Below, one piece after another: positions 26,588-34,654 of a DNA stretch of 64,000 bases. The stretch covers positions 682,001-746,000 of the forward strand of contig JAFKEQ010000001.1 of assembly GCA_017308575.1 (NCBI GenBank). Direction: 5' to 3'. Both the position numbers and the translations under genes were made by a program. This DNA is from Afipia sp. (GTDB lineage: Bacteria > Pseudomonadota > Alphaproteobacteria > Rhizobiales > Xanthobacteraceae). Numbering within the stretch: position 1 is the first letter of the stretch; every line of letters starts with the position of its first letter. The notes under the pieces were generated by a model. It saw only the letters and a program-made list of their open reading frames with translations. It made no database searches and had not been told where the DNA came from.

Positions 26588-27678
26588 TCCGCGCTTTCGA
26601 TACGTTCACCCTGCCGCTGCTGCGCCGGTTCGATGCCGAGGATGCGCACCGCTTGGCGATCCGTGGTCTGCGTTTCATGCCAGTGGTCAAGCCGCGTCCG
26701 GATGACGCACGATTGGCGACACGCGCGTTCGGATTGAACTTTCCTAATCCCATCGGCATGGCGGCGGGCTTCGACAAGAACGCCGAAGTTCCCGATGCGC
26801 TGCTGCGGCTGGGATTCGGCTTTGTCGAAATCGGTTCGGTGACGCCGAAGCCGCAGGAGGGCAATCCACGGCCGCGCCTGTTTCGGCTGGAGCAGGATTC
26901 CGGCGTCATCAACCGGATGGGTTTCAACAATGACGGCGCGGAAGCCGTGTTGCGCAGGCTCGCTGCGCGGGCGCAGTTCGGCGGCATTGTCGGCGTCAAT
27001 CTTGGGGCCAACAAGGACTCCGCGGACCGAACGGCCGATTATGTCCGGCTGATCGAACTGTTCGCGCCTGTGGCAAGCTATTTCACCGTGAACATTTCAT
27101 CGCCCAACACGCCGGGCCTGCGCAATCTGCAGCAGTCGGCGGCACTGGATGATCTTCTGGCGCGGGTGATCGATGCGCGCGAACGCGTGCGCAAGAATGC
27201 CGGCGACTCGCCGTTGCTCCTGAAGATCGCGCCGGATCTGACGTTGCAGGAGCTTGACGACGTGGTGCACATCGCGCGCTCGCGCCGCGTCGATGGCATG
27301 ATCGTCGCCAACACCACGCTGTCGCGGCCTGCGACCTTGCGCGAGCAGGCGAAGGCGAAAGAGCAGGGGGGGCTGTCCGGACGGCCGCTGCTGCGGCTGT
27401 CCACGCGCATGGTGGCGGAAACCTATGTCCGCACTGAGGGCGCATTTCCGCTGATTGGCGTCGGCGGCATCGATTCCGGCGGTGCGGCGCTGATGAAGAT
27501 TCGCGCCGGCGCAACGCTGATCCAGCTTTACTCGTCGCTGGTTTATAAGGGGCTTGGCCTAGTCGAGGACATCAAGGCGGATTTGCTGTCCACGTTGCGG
27601 CGGACAGGCCGCGAGAGTCTGTCCGAGATCGTCGGCGCGGACGCGGCAACCATCACGGCCGAGCCGTGGCCGGAGTGA
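26584..27678 (+). CDS. pyrD: Dihydroorotate dehydrogenase (quinone), class 2
   Basis: A 364-residue FMN enzyme that oxidises dihydroorotate to orotate in pyrimidine synthesis, passing electrons to quinone at the inner membrane. Class 2 is shown by the N-terminal amphipathic extension (FDTFTLPLLRRFDAEDAHRLAI) and the active-site serine in NISSPNTPGLRNLQ. FMN- and phosphate-binding parts are MAAGFDKNAE, NRMGFNNDG, VGVGGI-type LIGVGGIDSGG and GATLIQLYSSLVYKG. It starts at a GTG overlapping the DUF952 stop by four bases. The 3' end overlaps the convergent MATE gene by 26 bases. Confidence 0.94.
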   Translation: MIRAFDTFTLPLLRRFDAEDAHRLAIRGLRFMPVVKPRPDDARLATRAFGLNFPNPIGMAAGFDKNAEVPDALLRLGFGFVEIGSVTPKPQEGNPRPRLFRLEQDSGVINRMGFNNDGAEAVLRRLAARAQFGGIVGVNLGANKDSADRTADYVRLIELFAPVASYFTVNISSPNTPGLRNLQQSAALDDLLARVIDARERVRKNAGDSPLLLKIAPDLTLQELDDVVHIARSRRVDGMIVANTTLSRPATLREQAKAKEQGGLSGRPLLRLSTRMVAETYVRTEGAFPLIGVGGIDSGGAALMKIRAGATLIQLYSSLVYKGLGLVEDIKADLLSTLRRTGRESLSEIVGADAATITAEPWPE

Positions 27679-28996
27679 GATTCTCGCCGAAAGAGATTTT
27701 TAGAAGCGCGGAATAGCGCAGCGCCTGCAATCCGCCGCGCGCCACGTAGAAGACGAGAAGCGCGATCCAGAGGCCCGCATTGCCGAACGGCTGCAACAGG
27801 GCCCATGCAGCGAAAAACGCCAGCAGCGACAGCAGCATGAGATTGCGCATGTCGCGCGCCCAGGTCGCGCCGATGAAAATGCCGTCATAAGCGAAGGCGA
27901 AGACGCCGAGCACGGGCGCCACAATGACAAAAACAAGATAATCGCTCGCGGTGCGCTGGATCTCGGCGTTCGATGTCATCACGCCGATCAGCGCCGGTCC
28001 GAAGACGATATAGATGACGGTGACGGCGAGCGCGAAACCCGCTCCCCACAGAATGACGAGCTTCGTCGCGGTAACAAAGCCATCGCGGTCCCGCGCGCCA
28101 TAGGTGCGTCCGCAAATCTGCTCGGCGGCGCTGGCGATTCCGTCCAGAAAGAATGCGCTGATCAGCAGGAAATTGTTGAGCACGGCGTTCGCCGCCAGCA
28201 CGGTGTCGCCGGCGCGCGCACCCTGCGATGTGAAAAACAGGAACGCCGCGATCAGCGCGGCGGTGCGGATCAGGATATCGCGGTTGACGGAAAACATGTG
28301 CAGCAGCCGCTCGCGGTCGAACAGGCGGTTCAGGCTGATATCGAATTTTGCGCCGAGCAGGCGCAGTGCGAGCGCCGCGCCAATCGCAAAGCCGGTGGTT
28401 TCAGCAATGACGGCGGCTATGGCGGCTCCGGCAATGCCCTTGTGAAGACTGAGCACAAGCCAGACCGTCATGACGATGTTGGTCAGGTTGATCAGAACTT
28501 GAAGCGCTAGCGCAGTTCTTGCGCGCGCTTGTCCCACGAACCAGCCGAGCAGGACGTAGTTGCCGAGCGCCATCGGCGCGGACCACAGGCGGATGGCGAA
28601 ATAGGTGCGCGCGGCGTTCGTCACCGGTTCGCTGCCGCCCATCAATGAGAAGACAGTATTGCCCAGCGGGACATGAACCGCGATCAGCACGCCGCCAATG
28701 ACGATGGCGACCAGAATAGCTCTGAACAGAGTTGCGCGGATTTCAGCGTGGTCGTTCGCGCCAAGCGCCTGCGCCGTGAATGCAACGGTGCCCATGCGCA
28801 GAAAGCCGAACAGCCAGAACAGGCAATCGAACACGATCGATGCCACGGCGACGCCGCCAAGCAGGGCGGGATCGCCCAGCCTGCCGATGCAGGCTGTCGC
28901 AACCACGCCGAGCAAGGGCGTCGTGAGATTGGCCAGCATCGCGGGGCCCGCGATGCTGAACACCTGCGCGGTGGTGACTTTCGAAGCTTCACCCAA
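27653..28996 (-). CDS. MATE family exporter, DinF type
   Basis: A 447-residue membrane protein with about twelve hydrophobic segments. The N-terminal pattern (FSIAGPAMLANLTTPLLGVVATACIGRLGDPALLGG) and the AFTAQALGANDHAE loop match the DinF/NorM branch of MATE exporters. DinF in E. coli lies in the SOS-regulated lexA operon and has been tied to oxidative and bile-salt stress. Here the start is a TTG touching the stop of the DUF6460 gene, and further upstream on the same strand are the ATP-dependent DNA ligase and its exonuclease. Shared expression with repair genes is possible but unproven. Confidence 0.83.
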   Translation of the reverse strand: MGEASKVTTAQVFSIAGPAMLANLTTPLLGVVATACIGRLGDPALLGGVAVASIVFDCLFWLFGFLRMGTVAFTAQALGANDHAEIRATLFRAILVAIVIGGVLIAVHVPLGNTVFSLMGGSEPVTNAARTYFAIRLWSAPMALGNYVLLGWFVGQARARTALALQVLINLTNIVMTVWLVLSLHKGIAGAAIAAVIAETTGFAIGAALALRLLGAKFDISLNRLFDRERLLHMFSVNRDILIRTAALIAAFLFFTSQGARAGDTVLAANAVLNNFLLISAFFLDGIASAAEQICGRTYGARDRDGFVTATKLVILWGAGFALAVTVIYIVFGPALIGVMTSNAEIQRTASDYLVFVIVAPVLGVFAFAYDGIFIGATWARDMRNLMLLSLLAFFAAWALLQPFGNAGLWIALLVFYVARGGLQALRYSALLKISFGENLTPATARP

Positions 28997-29302
28997 TCAG
29001 CGCGGCCGGTTGGTGCTGAACAGCCGTGAGATCAGCCAGACCGGGATCACGATCACCGCGCCGAGCAGGAAATAGCGCCACAGGCCATTGATGGCGTCGA
29101 AGCCGAGATTCCAGATCCAGTCGATCAGGCGGCGGATGCTGTAGACGATATTCCACGGATCGAAGCCGATGGCGGCAAGGACCACGCCGACAAGCAGTGA
29201 CAGCAACACCAGCCGCACCGCCACGGCCAGCGGTGAGCCACCGAGAAAACGCGACAAGCCGTCGTCGTTTCTGGCTGGCAATTCCCTCACATCGTCCGGC
29301 AT
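28997..29302 (-). CDS. Small membrane protein, DUF6460-like
   Basis: A 101-residue protein with two predicted membrane helices (about 25-45, VRLVLLSLLVGVVLAAIGF, and 76-95, YFLLGAVIVIPVWLISRLF). The middle WNIVYSIRRLIDWIWNLGF is amphipathic and tryptophan-rich. It resembles small rhizobial proteins grouped as DUF6460; I know of no function. Its stop codon directly abuts the TTG start of the MATE gene, and it begins 67 bases downstream of the DNA ligase stop on the same strand. That makes it a probable member of the same transcription unit. Confidence 0.72.
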   Translation of the reverse strand: MPDDVRELPARNDDGLSRFLGGSPLAVAVRLVLLSLLVGVVLAAIGFDPWNIVYSIRRLIDWIWNLGFDAINGLWRYFLLGAVIVIPVWLISRLFSTNRPR

Positions 29303-29369
29303 TGTCGTCTCCTGGGTGGCGTGCGTCGCCGCACAATAGCATGCCAGATGGGAAAGCGCGCGATCCGCG

Positions 29370-31049
29370 TCAATGGTTTTTCGCAGCGCGCGCAGAGGGA
29401 ATTTTCTCTTCGGAGATTAACATCCGTTCAAGTGTCTCCAGCCGGTCGGCATCGCGCGGCGGTTTGTCCCAGCGCAGGCGGCTGATGCGGGGAAAGCGCA
29501 TGGCGACGCCGGACTTGTGTCGCGCCGAGCGGGCCAGTCCCTCGAACGCGACTTCGAACACCAGTCCCTGATCGGGTTCATGAACCACATGGCGCACCGG
29601 TCCAAACTTTTCCGTGGTATGGCGGCGCACGAAACGATCGATTTGATTCAGTTCTTCGTCGGTGAAGCCGAAATAGGCCTTGCCCACGGGCACGAGCTGA
29701 TCGGCTCCGTCATCGCCCGCGGTCCACACGCCGAATGTGTAGTCGGAATAATACGATGAGCGCTTGCCGTGGCCGCGCTGGGCATACATCAGCACGGCAT
29801 CGATGATGTGCGGATCTCGTTTCCACTTCCACCACTGGCCTTTCGGGCGTCCCGGCAAGTAGGGCGCATCGCGGCGCTTGAGCATCACGCCTTCGACCGC
29901 GTCGGCATCGTCGCCAGCACCCGCGCTGGCGGGATCGGCGCGCGCGGCAGCGAGATCGTCCCATGTCCTGAAAGCAACTTGCGGCGAAAGATCGATGCGC
30001 GGATCGTCGAGACGCGCGACGAAGCCTTCCAGTTTTACGCGCCGCTCGGTGAAGGTCAGCATACGCAGATCATTCTCGCCATCGCTGAGCAGATCATAGG
30101 CGCGCAGATGAATGGGATAGTCCTTCATCAGCTTCGGCGTCACGCTCTTCCGATTCAGGCGCTGCTGCAGCACGTTGAAGGTCTGCACGCGCCCTTCACG
30201 CAGCACCAGAAGCTCGCCGTCGATCGCGCCGGGCAATCGCAGCGAGGGGACGAGATCCGGAAAGCTCTTGGTGATATCCTCGCCGGTGCGCGAATAGAGC
30301 CGCGTCAGGATGTTGTTGTGTTCATCGAGGCCACTGACGGCCTGCACGCGGATGCCGTCCCACTTCCACTCGGCGGTGAAATCATCCGGCGCAAGATCGC
30401 CGAAATCCGTATCTTCGATGGCGTGCGCGAGCATCACCGGGCGGAACGGCGCGGGATCGCGGTTTACCGGCTTGTCGGCGCGGCCTTCCAGCCATCCGAA
30501 CAAATCGAGATAGGGCGGGGAAAGTCCCGGCCACAATAGTTCGACGTCGTGTGCGTCCTTGTTGCCGAGCGCTGCTGCGGCGGTCTTGGCCAGTCGCGCC
30601 GAAATACCGATCCGCAGGCCGCCTGTCACAAGCTTCAGCAGCGCCCAGCGTCCGGTCTCGTCGAGTTCGTCGAGCCAGCGCACAAGCTGCGCAGGGATTT
30701 CGGTCTTGCCCAGTGTGTTGAAGGTGGTCACCACATCGGTCAGCGTCGGCGGGGGTGGCGAGTTGGTGGCGCGCCGGTCCGCAGGCCACATCAAGGCGAC
30801 TGTTTCCGACAGATCGCCGACATAATCGTAGGACAGTGCGAACAGTTCGGGATCGGTGCGTTCGGCGATCAGATCGCGGATCAATCCTGCCTTGGCGTGA
30901 CGGAATGACAGCGCGCCCGTGAGCGCCGCCAGCGCCCAGCCGCGGTCGGGGTCCGGTACTTCGCGAAAGTAGTTCGTGATTAGCCGCAGCTTGTTGTTGC
31001 GGCCGGGCTCATACGCCAGACGATCGAGCAGATGCGCGAAGCGGTTCAT
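29370..31049 (-). CDS. ATP-dependent DNA ligase of the ligase-associated damage response set
   Basis: A 559-residue ATP-dependent ligase. Motif I with the AMP-accepting lysine is EWKWDGIR (Lys229); an N-terminal DNA-binding domain precedes it, and the C-terminal OB-fold includes WWKWKRDP and VFEVAFEGLARSARHKSGVAMRFPRI. This architecture matches the bacterial ligase family annotated as cisplatin damage response ATP-dependent ligase, which is encoded with an MBL exonuclease, an Lhr-type helicase and the PdeM phosphoesterase. It starts at the ATG at 31049, overlapping the exonuclease stop by four bases, so both should be translated together. It is distinct from the replicative NAD-dependent LigA. 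Confidence 0.92.
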   Translation of the reverse strand: MNRFAHLLDRLAYEPGRNNKLRLITNYFREVPDPDRGWALAALTGALSFRHAKAGLIRDLIAERTDPELFALSYDYVGDLSETVALMWPADRRATNSPPPPTLTDVVTTFNTLGKTEIPAQLVRWLDELDETGRWALLKLVTGGLRIGISARLAKTAAAALGNKDAHDVELLWPGLSPPYLDLFGWLEGRADKPVNRDPAPFRPVMLAHAIEDTDFGDLAPDDFTAEWKWDGIRVQAVSGLDEHNNILTRLYSRTGEDITKSFPDLVPSLRLPGAIDGELLVLREGRVQTFNVLQQRLNRKSVTPKLMKDYPIHLRAYDLLSDGENDLRMLTFTERRVKLEGFVARLDDPRIDLSPQVAFRTWDDLAAARADPASAGAGDDADAVEGVMLKRRDAPYLPGRPKGQWWKWKRDPHIIDAVLMYAQRGHGKRSSYYSDYTFGVWTAGDDGADQLVPVGKAYFGFTDEELNQIDRFVRRHTTEKFGPVRHVVHEPDQGLVFEVAFEGLARSARHKSGVAMRFPRISRLRWDKPPRDADRLETLERMLISEEKIPSARAAKNH

Positions 31050-32098
31050 GACGCGGCCTCGCTCTCCTGCACGGCTTCGTCGTTCTCGCCTTCCTCGCCG
31101 TAACCGACCAGATCGAGCGGCCGCGCTTTCAGGCCTTTCGACTGGCACCAATGGACCAATGCATCTTCCTGTCCGTGCGTGACCCAGACTTCGCCCGCAC
31201 CGGTCGCGCCGATGGTTGCGCACAATCCGTCCCAGTCGGCGTGATCGGAGATCACCAGCGGCAGTTCGATTCCTTTCTGCCGCGCGCGGGCGCGCACCCG
31301 CATCCAGCCGGAGGCGAAGGCGGCGACCGGATCGGGAAAACGTCGCGTCCAGATGTCGGTGATCGCCGTGGGTGGCGCCAGCGTGATGGTGCCGGCGAGA
31401 TCGGCCTTCTTCATGCCTTTCGCCAGCCGCAAATCGCCGAGATTGATGCCGCGGCTTTCATAGTACCGCGTGATCTTTTCCATCGCGCCATGCATGTAGA
31501 TCGGTGCGTCGTATCCGGCCGCGCGAATCTCCGCGATCACCCGCTGTGCCTTGCCGAGCGAATAGGCCCCGACCAGGTGGGCGCGCTCCGGAAACAACGC
31601 AACGGATGACAAAAGCTTTGCGATCTCGTTCGAGGCGCTGCCATGGCGAAACACCGGAAGGCCGAATGTCGCCTCGGTGATGAAGACATCGCATGGCACG
31701 ATCTCGAATGGTTCGCAGGTCGGATCGGGCGCATCCTTGTAATCGCCCGATGCGACGATTCTAGTCGCGCCGTGATTGACCGCGATCTGCGCCGAGCCCA
31801 GCACATGGCCTGCCGGATGAAAGGTCACATCGACATCGCCGAGCCGGATCGTCTCGCCATAGGCGATCGCCTGCGTGCTGCCGGCGAAATTCTCGCCGTA
31901 GCGCAGACGCATGATGTCCAGTGTCTCCTGCGTCGCCAGCACAGCGCCATGGCCCGCGCGGGCATGATCGGAATGACCGTGGGTGATCAGCGCCCGCTCA
32001 ACCGGCCGCACCGGATCGATATGAAAGCCGCCGGGCTTGCAGCAGAGGCCGGCGGCCACAGGCATCAGGATGTCTTGCGGGCGCATCTTCGCTATCAT
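31046..32098 (-). CDS. Ligase-associated DNA exonuclease, MBL/beta-CASP fold
   Basis: A roughly 350-residue metallo-beta-lactamase-fold nuclease. The metal site is ITHGHSDHARAG (HxHxDH) near residue 60, with further ligands in HPAGHVLGSAQIA and ASGDYKDAPDP. The distal SDHADWDGL and VWVTHGQ segments complete the beta-CASP-like pocket. Members of this family accompany the ATP-dependent ligase in the four-gene bacterial repair cluster and degrade DNA 5' to 3'. The start could be the ATG at 32098 or 32086; AAGGAG lies some distance upstream. Its stop overlaps the ligase ATG. Confidence 0.9.
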   Translation of the reverse strand: MIAKMRPQDILMPVAAGLCCKPGGFHIDPVRPVERALITHGHSDHARAGHGAVLATQETLDIMRLRYGENFAGSTQAIAYGETIRLGDVDVTFHPAGHVLGSAQIAVNHGATRIVASGDYKDAPDPTCEPFEIVPCDVFITEATFGLPVFRHGSASNEIAKLLSSVALFPERAHLVGAYSLGKAQRVIAEIRAAGYDAPIYMHGAMEKITRYYESRGINLGDLRLAKGMKKADLAGTITLAPPTAITDIWTRRFPDPVAAFASGWMRVRARARQKGIELPLVISDHADWDGLCATIGATGAGEVWVTHGQEDALVHWCQSKGLKARPLDLVGYGEEGENDEAVQESEAAS

Positions 32099-32188
32099 TC
32101 GTGCTATATAAGCACTCCTTAAGTCCACAGGAGTCTGATAACTCCTGCGCAGCCCGAAGCTCGGGATCAAGATCAAGCCCCCGGTCTA

Positions 32189-33121
32189 ATGTCCATGCCG
32201 TCATCCTTGTTCCTGTCATCGGGAAACCTGCTCGCCGACCGGCGCTACGATTTCGGGCGTGATCTGCAATTGCGCGGCGATCTTGAAGCGGCCGCGGATC
32301 TGATGGCGCAGGCAGCCGAACTCGAGCCTGGCTTCGCCTCCGCATGGTTCGCGCTGGGTGATCTGCGTGAAGTGCTTGGGCAGCGGGCAGAAGCCATCGT
32401 GGCCTTTACGCGGGCGCGTGAGGCCGATCCTGAGGATCGCCATGGCGCGAGGATGCGGCTGATGCGGCTGGGTGCCGAAAATATCGCGGCGATGCCGCCC
32501 GGTTATGTCCGCGCGCTGTTCGATCAATATGCCCCGCGCTTCGATACCGCGCTGGTGCACGATCTCGATTATCGCGGGCCTCAGGTATTGCGGGAAGCGG
32601 TGCTGACAGCCTGCGAAGGAGCGACGCTGCCGGCGCATTTCAACCGTGCCATCGATCTCGGCTGCGGCACGGGACTCGCGGCGCGTGAATTCGCGTCATT
32701 AGTCGATGAGTTTATCGGTGTCGATCTGTCGCCCGGCATGATCGAGCAGGCTCGTGCCACCGGGCTTTATGCGCGGCTGGATGTCATCGACATGCTGCAG
32801 GGACTGCGGGGTGAAAGCGATGCAAGTGCCGCGCTCATTATCGCCGCCGACGCTTTTGTCTATGTGCCGGACCTGCGCGACCTGTTGCGCGAGAGCGCTC
32901 GCGTTTTGATCCCGCGGGGTTTGCTCGCGTTCACCGTCGAGACGCATTCCGGCGACGGCGTCGTGCTTGGCCGGGGATTGCGCTATGCTCACAGCGCGGA
33001 CGATATGCGCGATGCGGTCAGCGGCGTGGGGCTGAAGCTGTTTGCCATGACGCCGGTCTCGACCCGGACGGAAGCCGGGAAAGCCGTGCCGGGCCTCGTG
33101 GTGACGGCGGGCAAGGCCTGA
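32189..33121 (+). CDS. TPR-containing SAM-dependent methyltransferase
   Basis: A 310-residue protein. Residues about 20-95 form two TPR-like helical hairpins (LQLRGDLEAAADLMAQAAELEPG and WFALGDLREVLGQRAEAI). The second half is a class I methyltransferase with motif I AIDLGCGTGLAAREFA near residue 155, acidic motif II GVDLSPGMIEQA, and a motif III region at DAFVYVPDLRDLL. The TPR part may bring a protein substrate to the methyltransferase. It lies between the two halves of the DNA damage response set and starts 90 bases from the exonuclease start, divergently; a link to repair is not evident from its domains. Confidence 0.82.
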   Translation: MSMPSSLFLSSGNLLADRRYDFGRDLQLRGDLEAAADLMAQAAELEPGFASAWFALGDLREVLGQRAEAIVAFTRAREADPEDRHGARMRLMRLGAENIAAMPPGYVRALFDQYAPRFDTALVHDLDYRGPQVLREAVLTACEGATLPAHFNRAIDLGCGTGLAAREFASLVDEFIGVDLSPGMIEQARATGLYARLDVIDMLQGLRGESDASAALIIAADAFVYVPDLRDLLRESARVLIPRGLLAFTVETHSGDGVVLGRGLRYAHSADDMRDAVSGVGLKLFAMTPVSTRTEAGKAVPGLVVTAGKA

Positions 33122-33357
33122 CGATTCGCCCAAACACATCCGTCGACGTAATTCTTAAGGCTTTGAATTATAACAAATAATGGCTTCTCGGCTCCGTATC
33201 TCGGCCCGAGAGATCGCGTCAGCGCCTCGTGTGACCTCTAGACGCAAGACAGGTTCCTGCAGCGTGCCAGCATTCGCGAGGCCGCAGTGACGACGGCCGA
33301 TCCGATCTCGAACGGCATCGCAGAATGCCGCCGAAACCAGTCTAGGGAGGCAACACC

Positions 33358-34572
33358 ATGAAAACAGGAATGCCCGCATGGGCAGCGGCGATCTTGGCGG
33401 GTTCGATGATGCTGTCCGCATCCGCCGCTCGCGCGGAAAAGAAATATGATCCCGGCGCCAGCGACACCGAGATCAAACTCGGCCAGACCATTCCGCATTC
33501 GGGGCCGGGTTCTCTCTATGGCGTGATTGGGCGGACGCAGGCTGCCTACTTCCAGATGCTGAACGAGAAGGGCGGCATCAACGGGCGCAAGATCACCTTC
33601 TTCACCCTCGACGACTCCTACAGCGCGCCGAAGACTGTCGAGGCGACGCGGCGTCTGGTCGAGCAGGATGAAGTGCTGGCGCTGTTCGGCTCGCTAGGCA
33701 CCGGCCCGCAGACCGCCGTGCAGAAATATCTCAACGGCAAGAACATCCCGCAGTTGCTGCTCAACACGGGGGCGGGACGCTGGAACGATCCGAAAAATTT
33801 CAAATGGACCACGCCGGGCCTGCCGCTTTATCCCACCGAGGGCCGGATTCTGGCGCGCTATCTTCTGAAGAAAAAGCCCGAAGCGAAAGTCGCGATCCTG
33901 TTTCAGAACGACGAGTTCGGTCGTGACTTTATGAATTCGTTCAAAGAAGTTTTGGCGAGCGCTGGCGGCAAGGCGAAAGTCATCGCTGAGGCCTCCTACG
34001 ATCTCACCGATCCGACCATCGATTCTCAGATGATCAATCTGTCGAAATCCGGCGCGGATGTTTTCTACAATATCTCCACCGGCAAGGCGACGTCGCAGGC
34101 GATCCGCAAGGTCGCCGAACTGGGCTGGAAGCCGCTGCATCTTCTGGTCAGCACGTCGAGTGGCCGATCCATCCTCAACGCCGCGGGCGTGGAGAACGCC
34201 GTCGGCATCGTCGCTGCCAGCTACACCAAGGAGGTCGGCAGCACGAAGTGGAAGGACGATCCCGGCGTGAAGGGCTTCCAGGAACTGCGCGCCAAGTACC
34301 TGCCGAACGTCGATCAGGACAATACGATTGCGTTTCAGGGCTATTCGCAGGCGGTGACGATGGCGCGGATTCTGGAGCAATGCGGCGACGAACTCACCCA
34401 CGCCAATGTCCTGAAACATGCAACAAATCTGGCGGGCTATCAGGCGCCGATCTTCCTGCCCGGCATCAGCTACAGCACCTCGCCGGACGATTATTCGCCG
34501 ATCAAGACGCTGTTCATGGGAACCTTCAACGGCAAGGACTGGGATCTCGACGCCGCTCCGGTCAGCCAGTAG
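33358..34572 (+). CDS. Branched-chain-amino-acid-type ABC substrate-binding protein
   Basis: A 404-residue periplasmic binding protein of the Peripla_BP_6 (LivJ-like) family. The signal peptide ends at AARAEKK (about residue 26), followed by the typical opening DTEIKLGQTIPHSGPGSLYG. Further family blocks are INGRKITFFTLDDSYSAPKTVEATRRLV and VAILFQNDEFGRD. Rhizobia have many such proteins for amino acids, amides and aromatic acids; the ligand is unknown. The ribosome site GGGAGG precedes the ATG closely. No permease or ATPase gene is nearby, so it is an orphan. The 236 bases ahead of it are relatively AT-rich around 33160-33182 and hold no gene. Confidence 0.86.
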   Translation: MKTGMPAWAAAILAGSMMLSASAARAEKKYDPGASDTEIKLGQTIPHSGPGSLYGVIGRTQAAYFQMLNEKGGINGRKITFFTLDDSYSAPKTVEATRRLVEQDEVLALFGSLGTGPQTAVQKYLNGKNIPQLLLNTGAGRWNDPKNFKWTTPGLPLYPTEGRILARYLLKKKPEAKVAILFQNDEFGRDFMNSFKEVLASAGGKAKVIAEASYDLTDPTIDSQMINLSKSGADVFYNISTGKATSQAIRKVAELGWKPLHLLVSTSSGRSILNAAGVENAVGIVAASYTKEVGSTKWKDDPGVKGFQELRAKYLPNVDQDNTIAFQGYSQAVTMARILEQCGDELTHANVLKHATNLAGYQAPIFLPGISYSTSPDDYSPIKTLFMGTFNGKDWDLDAAPVSQ

Positions 34573-34654
34573 CCATTGAATAATTGGCGGGAGCGGAGAC
34601 GGATCGTCCGTCGCCGCTCTCGACCGCGGCGGTCGGAGGTCTTACCTCTGGGCC

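Noticed and set aside
33122..33357. Sigma-54 promoter ahead of the LivJ-like gene
   Set aside because: A TGGC occurs in the AT-rich patch, but no TTGC element follows at the required spacing.
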